Source: Marchantia polymorpha subsp. ruderalis (lineage: Eukaryota; Streptophyta; Marchantiopsida; Marchantiales; Marchantiaceae). Taken from it: a stretch of DNA of 64,000 bases. Numbering within the stretch: position 1 is the first letter of the stretch; each line of letters starts with the position of its first letter. The notes beneath the pieces are model-generated. The model searched no databases, was not told the DNA's origin, and worked only from the letters and a program-made list of their open reading frames with translations. Shown piece by piece: positions 22,946 through 32,320 of the stretch. The translations under genes and the position numbers were made by a program. Location of the stretch: positions 3,142,501-3,206,500 of the forward strand of contig AP031352.1 in the NCBI GenBank assembly GCA_037833965.1. The letters run 5' to 3'.

Positions 22946-23331
22946 GGTTCTTTCCCAAACTCAGAAGTACAGATCAGGAACCCATTTCCTCTGCGTGTTT
23001 GTGTCCTTGAGTTCTGTCACCACGCACGAGGAGTTACAACTTAGCGTTCCGCATTTGGTAGCTGAAGGCCTTCGGCCGAACGTTCAGAGCTAGTACATTG
23101 GTTAGAGACTTGAGTAGTTCGGATCTACACCTGCAGGTGATTGCCGATGCTCAGAGCCAGTGACTAGTTAGATACTTGAATAGTTTCGCCCCTACCCCTT
23201 TGAGTGTTTGTTTCTGATTGTACTCCTTTGGGATTTTTCCCCTGAATGCCAAAGTGAAGTTTTGTTACTTCGTGTAAGCCTTGGTTGTAAATTCAGGTTA
23301 CGCTGCAGCAGGTGCCTTCAGGGTAACCCCT

Positions 23332-23798
23332 GTAGTATTTCTGGGAATGACAAGTGCCTAAGAATTCAAACTCTTCAATAGACTGTTGTTGTGTTACTGG
23401 AATGTTTCTCAGTGAGTTCTTCTGTGCGGACTTGTGTTCTCTGCGCGTTTTGTGAGTTGAGAGTGTTGTTCACCGCGTATGGGTGACTTCGATCCGAAGT
23501 AGGCAGTCCAAACCGGGTTTCCTACGCTAGCAGCAAGCTAGTGGAAGTGTTGTAAAAGCCGGAGTTGGAAGTCACTACCCGCAGCTTCGCTGAGTGTACT
23601 CTTGAAAGACTTTCCCCCTGAAATCTTGAAGTAGAGGTCCTAACGGATCTCTGGGTTGTGTTTCTGTAGTTTCAGGTGTGTGTGTGTGTGTGTGTGTTAC
23701 GCTGCACTGTGCGACCTCCGGGTGCGCTCCGAGTGGACACTTGCAGTATTTCTGGGAGTGACAATCGCCTGAGAATTCAAACTCCTCAATAGTCTGTT
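23332..23798 (+). repeat. 56-bp direct repeat pair in type I tail
   Basis: GTAGTATTTCTGGG... at 23332-23387 and GCAGTATTTCTGGG... at 23743-23798 match at about 49 of 56 positions and lie about 411 bp apart. Type I copies at 31095 and 60833 have both units. Type II copies have only the second. The duplication therefore separates the two subfamilies. Confidence 0.8.
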
Positions 23799-23894
23799 AA
23801 ACGTGACACTTTGTACCCTGTGTGTTCCTCTGTCCCTATGGGTTCGACCTTTCTACCACTATATTGCAGTTTTAGCCTTTAGTGGGTTATTACA

Positions 23895-23899
23895 TCCAG
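23895..23899. repeat. target site duplication TCCAG, right copy
   Basis: Partner of 18555-18559. The outer type II element resumes here. Confidence 0.95.
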
Positions 23900-24213
23900 T
23901 CTCATTCTTTCATTCTTGATTGTGAGTTTTCCAGCTTCAGAGTTTGAGCGCGCAAGGGCGGAGAGACCTTCAGTGAGTTGGAGAGAGTGCAAGAATCAGT
24001 GAGCAGGAAGGAGTGTGTAGCAACCAGGCGCGCGTAGGCGAGTTGCGCTAGGATCTTGACGGACCCCGAAGAGAGTTTGCGAGTAGAGAGATTGAGCGCG
24101 CAAGGAAGGAGAGAGCGATTTCAGTTAGTGTCTGAGCGGCCGACGCGCAGCGGCGATTGTGAGAGATCGAGCGGGAGGGAAGAACGTCTGTGTGTGCAGG
24201 GAGAGCAAGAAAG

Positions 24214-26761
24214 ATGTCGAAGGTCCCCAGCTGCGAGTGTCTCCACTCAGAGTGCCGCAGATCGGTCTGCACGCATTCCAAGATGTGTTGACAAGGTTAA
24301 AGCTTGATTTCCTCTTGTGGGGATGGAATTGGACGTGTCCGGAGATGGTGCGCGAATACTTGCGGGAGAAACACCAGCCCTCGCGCGGATTCCGCCCCCA
24401 CCCCGAGAGGTGGGACATTAGTCACTAGGCGCAGGTATTAGGAAGGTGTGCAGGCGAGGAAGGGTATCTCCTCTTCGAGGCCGAGAGCGTGAAGGTGTCG
24501 AAGGAGGAAGAAGTCTCCTACAATGATCTTTTCAAAGTTGGCAAGCATCCCAAGAACGGTTTCCACACGAGGGATTACAAGGATCGATTGCGGAGAAATG
24601 TCGCGACTGCATTACTTCAAATATTGCAGCCGACCAAGACCGCCTACATGCATGGTTGGCAAGTGGGATTTGTGGAGCTAGTGTTGTCAGGAGCTCCGGT
24701 TCATTGGGCACGGCTCCTGTGGAAGGTGACGCGCCAACATGCGCAAGAAGAGAGAGGAGGGACCCTCAATCATCTTTCGCCTTACCTGATCGTGTTCTAT
24801 CGAGCGATGGGATGTTTGACAGCTTCAGAGCGGGCACGATTTCCGCTGCTGACCCGGAGTAATCCGGGTAGATACTTGCGGGAGGCTGAAGTGGACACAG
24901 ATCCGGACGAAGCACCTGCCAGTCCAGGTCCAGCTCCGGCTCCGGCAAGAGCAGAAGAAGGGCATCGAAGTGAACGCGCACCGCGGAAGCGGAAATGGGA
25001 TGAGAGACCAGAAGACAGGCAGCCGGAAGCTCGCGCTGCGCCGACTCGGAGTCGGCCAACCCACGAGCTTCACAGCCGGCCGAAACAGAGGGCACGTAAG
25101 ATGGTGTTGCCAACTAGCAGTGAGGAGACCGGGCGTACTCCGGTCCGGCGGAATGTCCTACCCACGCAGGAAGAGATAATCGCGCAGGTTCTGGGGAGGT
25201 CGGTGAACCCCTCTGCGCAGAAGGCGCGGATGCCTTCAGAAGAAGTCAGGCGGACTGACAGTCGGCCGACTGCGAGTCGGGCGACTGAAGGTCGGCCAAC
25301 TGCAGGTCGGCAAGAGCAGCGCGTTGAACCGGACAGCAGGCCGGAAGCAGAAGAGAGTTTGGCTACAGAGCCAACAACTCTCATAGAGTCGTCTTCGGCA
25401 GAAGACGCTTCTGAGAAAACGCCTCCAGCAAAGAGGCCAAGTGGAGTAAAGACGTGCAGAGTGGATCCGACTGCCAGTCGGGCAATTGACAGTCGGCCGA
25501 CTGCGAGTCGGTCAACTGAGAGTCGGCCAGATTCGCCGACTGCGAATCGGCCGACTCTCACGAAGTCGGACACGATTCGGCGGACACAACTCCGGCGAAG
25601 ACACCTTCCGCGCAGAACGCGCCGTAGGAGCAGGCAGTGGAAGCGGGCGGTGCAGAGGCGACAAAAGTGACTGCGGCGCCGACCCCTTCGAGAACCGAAG
25701 ATCGAGCCGAAACAGAGGCTCAGGCAGTGGGATCCCCCACTGCCTTGGATATTTTAGCAGGGAGTGGAGCGGCAGTCGCGGCGGAAGCTGCCGCGCGCCA
25801 CAGTTCCAAGGAGTCGCCAAGAGATTCGGTGGCGACTGAAATCCTCGAAACAGAGGATGAGACGAGTTCGGAAGAGCAGGAAGCGGACTCTGTGCGGGGG
25901 ATGCCAACAGGGGTACTGTGCGAGCAAATAGTGCCGCTCTTGCGATATTTGGATCGCAAGGCAGCAAAGTACGCGAGTTCTAGAAAACCGCAGTCTTATG
26001 TGGAGATTGTCAAGAGCAGGACGAGGAGCAAGGTAGCCATTTGGGCCACTAGGTGCCAAACGTTGGAGATGAGGAATACTGCCCTCCAACAGCACCTGGC
26101 GATCACGAAGAGGCTACATCAAACCCTGCAACAACAGCGGGAGGATGCGGCGACGAAAGCCCAAGCGGATGTCGAGCTAATGCGGGCAAAGATCGAGTCG
26201 GAATTGCAGGAAGAGCGGAGACAAAACCGCATTCTAACAAAGGAGCTTGCGCGCCAGACGCGCGCATTAGAGGAAGGTCAAAGCACGCGCAAGGCGGATG
26301 AAGAGTTGCTGCGCAACTTGCAATCCGAGTGCGCGGAATTAAGGGCGCAGCGCGCGGATGCGGAGATGCAGCTGGCAGAGGTGGAAGACAGCAGCCGGAC
26401 GCGAGAAGAGTTGGTGACGCGGGTGACCCACTGTCTCAGAGGATACACCCACTAGGAAGTGGCGGCACAAGAGAAGATCACGCTCAGGGAGTTTGAGCTT
26501 CGGGCGGCGGCATTGACGGAGGGTGACAGTCGGAGTCGGCGGCGAGTGGCGCGGAAATTAGAAACCTTCTTGTCGGGTGCGCGCGACACTATGGCGCACT
26601 TGGAGTCGGAAGTGACTGGGATCCTTTGGCGGCTGGGGTTGCGCAGCCGGTCGGAAGACTGGCAGGGTAGGGAGATAGTGCGAGGCAGTCCGGCGCGCAG
26701 GAGGCGCAGTACCGGATCTGCAGAGGGCAGTAGTGTAGCTTGGTTTCGTGCAGGCGTTTAG
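24214..26761 (+). pseudogene. type II element protein gene, two frameshifts and two stops
   Basis: It is homologous to the gene at 6061-3506. The ATG at 24214 (MSKVP) is followed within about 15 bases by a one-base loss (GGTCCCCAG versus GGTTCCCCAG in the other copy), moving the conserved N-terminal domain into another frame (24159-24428). TAG at 24426-24428 is the same Trp-to-stop change as in the other type II copy. A second frameshift lies near 25555-25570, after the PTANRPT segment; the coiled-coil half continues from about 25637. TAG at 26453-26455 replaces the Trp of HWEVAAQEK. The frame then runs to the stop at 26759-26761. The order of domains is otherwise complete. The linker contains the palindrome CCGACTGCGAGTCGG at 25266-25280 and 25497-25511, encoding PTASR. 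This copy is more decayed than the one at 2550-7420. Confidence 0.75.
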
Positions 26762-26805
26762 AGTAGCAGGTAGTGCAGCGTAGTGTTAGTTAGGACCTTA
26801 GAGGG

Positions 26806-26834
26806 TATAAAGTAGATCAAGGCATTTTGCCTTG
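26806..26834 (+). promoter_or_regulatory. TATA box plus 17-nt hairpin of outer type II element
   Basis: TATAAAGTAG at 26806-26815 and the stem-loop CAAGGC-ATTTT-GCCTTG at 26818-26834. Only the loop differs from the other type II copy, and the 29-nt span is unchanged. Confidence 0.65.
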
Positions 26835-27478
26835 GGATTCTTCCAGTTTCGGAAGTGCAGATCATGAACTCACTTTCTCGGCGTGTTTGTGCGTTTAGTC
26901 CTGGCACCACGTAGAGGAGCTACAGTATAGTGAAGGTACCGCATGTTGTAGCTGAAGGCCTTCGGCTGAATGTTAAGAGTTAGTATATCGGTTAGAGACT
27001 TGAGTAGTGCGGATCTGCACCTGCGGGTGATTTCCGATGCTAAGAGCCGGTTGCGAGTTAGATACTTGAACAGTTCCCCCTTACACCTTCGAGTGACATA
27101 TCCTGATTGTACTTCTACGGGAAGTTTCCCCTGAATGTCAAAGTGAAGTTTTGTTACTTTGTGTAAACCTTGGTTATCAATTCAGGTTGTGGTGTGTGTG
27201 TGTTACTGGATTGTGTCTCATTTGAGTTCTCAGTCGGGCCTGTACTCTCTGCGCTTAGTGTGAGTCGAGGGTGACGTCCACCGCGTATGAGTGACTTCGT
27301 TCCGAAGTGGGAAGTCCAATCCGGGTTCCCTACGCTAGCAGAAACTAGCGGGAGGGTTGTAAAAGCCGGAGTGGGAGTCACTACCTGCAGAGCCTCTGAG
27401 TGTACTTTTGAGAGACTTTCCCCGTGAAATCCTAAGCGGAGGTCCTGACCGACCTCCGAGTTGTGCTTTTCCAGTTTC

Positions 27479-27480
<2 letters not shown>

Positions 27481-27510
<30 letters not shown>
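27481..27510 (+). repeat. GT microsatellite (15 units) in element tail
   Basis: A pure GT run at the same tail position as in the other copies. Lengths differ: about 17 nt at 2787-2803, 22 at 23676-23697, 18 at 36250-36267 and 16 at 61030-61045. Confidence 0.9.
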
Positions 27511-27511
<1 letters not shown>

Positions 27512-27717
27512 GAGTGACTTACGCTGCACTGTGCATCCTCCGAGCGGCCTCCGAGTCGAGCACTGCAGTATTTCTGGGAGTGACAGTCGCCTGAGAATTC
27601 AAACTCTCCAAAAGTCTGTTAAACGTGACACTTTGTACTCTGTGTGTTGCCTCTGTCCCTGTGGGTTCGATCTTTTTACCACCATACTGCAGTTTTAGCC
27701 TTTGGTGGGTTATTACA

Positions 27718-27722
27718 AATGC
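27718..27722. repeat. target site duplication AATGC, right copy
   Basis: Partner of 17415-17419. Confidence 0.92.
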
Positions 27723-27860
27723 ATACACATCAAATGCCGCCACAAACATACACAAGATTACCGGCAATGATGTAGGTGGTTTGTCACTGTTGGGTTAAAT
27801 CCACGTGAAAAAGTAATAATTGATAATTATAAAATCCAAAATTGTTTTACTAGAGCTTTG

Positions 27861-28138
27861 ATTACCTCTCCTTTATAGTGAGCAGAAAACCTAAATTCTA
27901 ACTAGGATATAGCTATCTAATTAAAACCAAATCTGACTTGATACTGACAATACATTGATATGCAGACACAAAGTAAATGGTAGTTTGTCAGTACCGAGTT
28001 TTGTCCACGGTAGCAACAGAAAAATATTTTCTCGTATAAAAAAACCCTAAAGTGTTCAAGGTGAGTTTGGTTATCTCTACTTTAAATTGAACAGAAAAAT
28101 CTAGACCTTCACTAAGATTAGCTATCTGAGTTGAAACA
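27861..28138 (+). repeat. diverged direct repeat, about 207-bp period
   Basis: GATTACCTCTCCTTTATAGT...TAGCTATCTAATTAAAAC (27861-27935) resembles GGTTATCTCTACTTTAAATT...TAGCTATCTGAGTTGAAAC (28068-28138). The preceding sequence aligns loosely too (CCACGTGAAAAAG versus CCACGGTAGCAAC). It looks like two worn units of a tandem repeat or an old duplicated terminus. Confidence 0.5.
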
Positions 28139-28139
28139 C

Positions 28140-31089
28140 ACCTGCATTTATACTAAAATTGATTAAAGAAAAAAATTAAAAAATTTGATAAGATTTATTT
28201 TCCTAAAAAATATTTTTTTGAAATAAATGTTGCATTCATCCATAAAAAAAGTTATTTTTAAATCTTAAAAAGATAAAATTACGAAAAAAGATTAAATATA
28301 GAAAATTCATGTGTATTTAGTTTTATCAAAAATTACCTGTTGAAGATCATAGTTAAAAAATTCATGACTATAATGTTTAGAGTTATGATAGTCATGCATA
28401 TTGCATGACTACATTTACATCACTCATTTATCAAATTTCATAATATTAAGATGATCATATAACAGCACAATTATACCTTAAGTCTATTTTTTTTCTAGGA
28501 TTTGTGTAAAAAATCATTGTTTTTACCAGCCATGGCATTAAAAAAATAATATCACATTCAATTAATCAATTTTGATTAACGATAAGACTAAGTTGCATCA
28601 AATAGAATTATTATGATTATTTAATTCAAAAAGTTATTGTAAAAAATTGAAACTTTATGACTATATATTTGATTTAATCTGATTTTTAATTTTAAAGAAT
28701 TATGCTGATCTTGAAATTAAATTTTGATTGCAAACACTTTTAGTGTATAATTGACCCAAATGATTTTAGTTGCCCAACACATAGTTCATAAGTTGATGAC
28801 AAGAAGCAATGTTCACACACATATCACATACATGTTGCATCATAATAAATATTATATTCACATAAAAAATAACAACTTTTTAGTTGTTGTACATTAATAC
28901 GATTGTAAAAAATTGCGACTCTCGCATTTTTTATCAAAAATGAATTTAAAGCATGATAAGTACAATTATGAAATATAAGAATATGAATCAAAATAATGAA
29001 TCATCAATATCATATACACTTAATAGGATATATAAGTTACATAGATAATTGAAACTTACAATAAAAAATCTCTAAATACTTTAAAAATATTTTTTTGTTC
29101 AAGAAATTCATATCAATTACATAATATATTATATTCCAAAAATAATTCCATTTTTCAAAATACACAAAAATCCCCAGTACAAAACAGTAATATAGTTCTG
29201 TGTTTTAGATGAAAATTTTATCATCTTTAATCTTTATACCATGCTCTTCAAGATTAGATGATGTAGGCAATATTCATACCTTATGAATTTTAACCAATTC
29301 AAAGTGATGATATCTTGATGAAAAATTTTAATTGATTTATATCCTTTGATGTAGTGTTGTGAGATTCATCATTAACAATAAGCTATTTCAATTTTTCATA
29401 AACCTGCTTCATCCATATAGTAGATTCTTTTAATAATATTCTAAGATAACATATGATCAATCTTTACTTGAAAACATGTTGTTAATGTGAAAAAAAAAAA
29501 AAATCCAATAGTCCAATGCTCATAAAAGATATCTCTATTGAACCTCACAAGTTTCAGAATTTCATAGCCACTAATTTCTTGTATTATTATTAAAAAAATT
29601 TAAAAAATTTGAAGCATATGAAATCTAACTTGCAACTATTTACTTTAGGTATGAAAAAACGGTAAAATAATCAAATATTTTAAATAGTCATAATCAATCA
29701 TTTATTTGTGCTTTAATCTAAAAGATGTGAATGAAAAATTGATTGAAAAGAAAAAAAGTCTTTTTAAACATAAAATGTTTGCTTGAGTTTAAAATTTGGA
29801 TGATAGATTCAATGAAGTAAACAAACTGTTGCTTAAAACCCAACTCTGTTTGCTTAATACGTTTGTCCCTGCTATAGGGAACGCTAGAACCAAAAGCTTT
29901 GGGCAACACAGGTTGCCTAGGAATGTACTTCCTCTTTGTCATTTGAGCCGTATGCGGGGAAATATTTTTTAATAATATTTAATTAAATTTCTTAGAAATA
30001 TCAATTGTGTTGCAGATTAAAAAATTTTAAAGAGTAAAAAATGATATATTTTTTTGCAATAATTTCCACATCTTTAAGAAATATATTTTTTGTTATTATC
30101 TATATATAGATATTTAATCTTCGAGTATAATAAATTTAATCTAAATCTTAATTTGGGCTTTCAAGTTTTTAAAACTTGAAAAAAACTTAGAATTTTGCTC
30201 GAAAATATAAATCATAAAATTTCAATAATCATCAATAAAATACAATTTCTCATGATAAAATTATCACAAGTGTCACAAAACCATATTTTTTCATTGTAAA
30301 AACAAAGACTTTTTTAGACATCACTATGCACATAGTTAAATGACATTTGCAAATATGAGTTCCAATATCATATGCTAGTCTATGATGTTTGTACATAAAA
30401 TGATGCTCACATTCAAATACCTATTATCATGTGATCAACCAACAATGTCATACATGAATTATTTCAGATCAAAATCTAGTGAAATTGATTTCATTACAGA
30501 CAGTATTGTTCTCAATCATGTACAAATTTTTATGCTTCTATATTCTTATTACATTTTTATTATTTATTTTTACCTTAATCACAAATTTTTATAACTCAAT
30601 TTAAAACCTTTTGAATTTAATATTTTGATAACAGTATAATATTTTTCCATATCAGATGTAAAATTGACATGAATCAACTTCTATTTGACGATATCAGATT
30701 TTTAGATATTGACAACCCAATGATTTTAATCTATAAGTTGATGATTTTCCATAAGCTTCATACATTTAAGTTTTCATAAGTTGAGAATTTTTTGGCAACA
30801 ATGTGATATGTCTTTGAAAGTCACATGATGATATGAAGATGTAGAGATAGCTTTTTAGAAGATTTTCCATAGAACCTTACTGCTTGTGCATCATGCACTT
30901 TCTTTTGATAAATCAAAACAGTGAATTCCTAGATTGGACGAAATTGCTGATCGATGAGCGGGATGTTGTGATAGAAATATCTAGTCATTTTCCAAAAAAT
31001 AAGCAGTAAAGTCATAGAGTGAACCTAGACGTACTGTTGTTTGATGGACAAAATTGTGTAAAATATATCATTCAGTATTTTTTGGAAAC
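28140..31089. other. AT-rich non-coding region
   Basis: Very AT-rich with long poly-A/T runs. Only short chance ORFs occur (for example 29718-29942 minus, 30382-30594 plus). No gene or element border is seen until 31090. Confidence 0.6.
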
Positions 31090-31094
31090 TCAAC
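31090..31094. repeat. target site duplication TCAAC, left copy
   Basis: TCAAC precedes TGTGGTACCCC at 31095 and recurs at 36466-36470. Confidence 0.95.
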
Positions 31095-31599
31095 TGTGGT
31101 ACCCCACTTTTGGCAATTTTGAGGAAATTAAAACATTTTTGGAAAACTGTACCCTGGCAGCATTGTAAATAGCCTTCGGTACATCAAAACAGAGTGAATC
31201 CGGAAGATCGCGGGGATTCTCGAGGGATCTTGTAGAATCTGGGATTTGGGGTGCCGCAGTAAGGACAGGCACCACCCTCCCTGCGAGCTCTGCAGTTAGG
31301 ATTTCTACGGCGCAAGGCGCAAAACCCGCCTTCGGAGGTTGCGTCCGCGGCTGTAGGGAAACCCTCCCTAATTAGGTCAAACCTCGGGCGCCTTGACCAA
31401 GTTAGGATCCCGTTGGAAAGAGCTCGACGCACTGATTCCAACGAGCCCAAGAACGCTTGGAACGGATGAGGACTTAGGGATTTATCGCTATTGGAAGAAA
31501 CGGAGGCGGTCGCCTACGGCGGAAAGATTTCGCCACCGGCGCGAATTCCGCCTACGCGGAAGGGGGAATCAAGTTTTGTCCTATGCGCGGACGAAGGCG

Positions 31600-31619
31600 T
31601 TCGCCTGTGCACAGGCGAA
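31600..31619. repeat. 20-bp perfect palindrome TTCGCCTGTGCACAGGCGAA
   Basis: GTGCAC-centred palindrome in the 5' region of the type I element, the same family as 19087-19104. Confidence 0.88.
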
Positions 31620-32320
31620 GTAGGGTTAGGGAAGGCGCGAAGTCCGCCTACGCACAGGCGCTTCGGCGTCGGCGGAAAATCCGCCTTGGGCCCTAGAAAT
31701 GCGCCTTGTGAGATAGAAAGTGTACGGCGCCTTCCGCGCCAGCGCGGCGCCGCGTACGTCGGAAGAGCCGCCAGAGTAATCAAATCGGTACGGACCATGC
31801 GGACGGGAAGGGTGGATACGCTCTTGGACGGACGGAGTTGCGGCGGAGGAAGCGCCGACGAGGAGACAAGGAACGGACAGACTGGACGGAGACGGCTGAC
31901 CACGGTCAACGCCTTCCGCGCCAGCGCGACGTAGCGCACGGAATTCGCCTGCGCACAGGCGAACGCCTGTGCACAGGAGGATGAAGTTCCGCACCGGCGG
32001 AGAATCCGCCGAGGCTCCTGCCTGCGCACAGGCAGGAGTTGAACTTTTGTCCGACATGCGGACACACGCGTCAAGGCAGAGGGGGATTGGCCGAGGGGCG
32101 GTACGAACAAGTGTACCGCGCAAGGCGGAAAACTCGCCTTCGGCGCTACGCCCCCATGTCCGCAGGGTAATACGCTCGCGGAGTTCAAATCCGCCAATTC
32201 GAGCGTGAGAGTTTAATCGACGACGGCGGAGCGTGAAGCCGCGCGTGAGAGCGAAGACCGTTCCAGCGTACAGCCGGCGCGGCCTTCAAGTGAGACGTTC
32301 TTCACGACCAAGAGCCGACC

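Larger units (their letters stand above)
18560..23894 (+). mobile_element. type I TG...CA element, complete, nested, 5335 bp
   Basis: The ends are TGTGGTACCCCAC and GTGGGTTATTACA, flanked by TCCAG. The first 20 bases and the reverse complement of the last 20 match at 14 of 20 positions, so there are weak terminal inverted repeats but no direct LTR pair. Order: 5' region of about 1.2 kb with hairpins and CGCCTGTGCACAGGCG-type palindromes, an intact 1035-codon ORF (19773-22880), TATA and hairpin (22917-22945), and a tail of about 0.95 kb with an internal duplication and a GT repeat (23676-23697). No reverse transcriptase, integrase or transposase is visible. It must move in trans or be a product of a larger element. 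The intact ORF and clean borders suggest fairly recent insertion. Confidence 0.92.
17420..27717 (+). mobile_element. type II TG...CA element interrupted by a nested type I element
   Basis: It starts TGTGGTAACACACTTTTTG at 17420 and ends GGTGGGTTATTACA at 27717, with AATGC on both sides. Removing the nested element 18560-23894 and one copy of its TCCAG duplication leaves about 4958 bp, close to the 4871 bp of the type II copy at 2550-7420. The remaining order matches that copy: a GC-rich palindromic 5' region (17500-18559), a broken ORF (24214-26761), TATA plus hairpin (26806-26834), and a tail with a 30-bp GT repeat (27481-27510). The insertion split the region upstream of the ORF, so it would also have separated any upstream promoter from the gene. 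Confidence 0.88.

Noticed and set aside
23850-23894. tRNA-like B-box (GGGTTCGACC) near the element end
   Set aside because: The match to the B-box consensus is incomplete and no A-box or cloverleaf is present.
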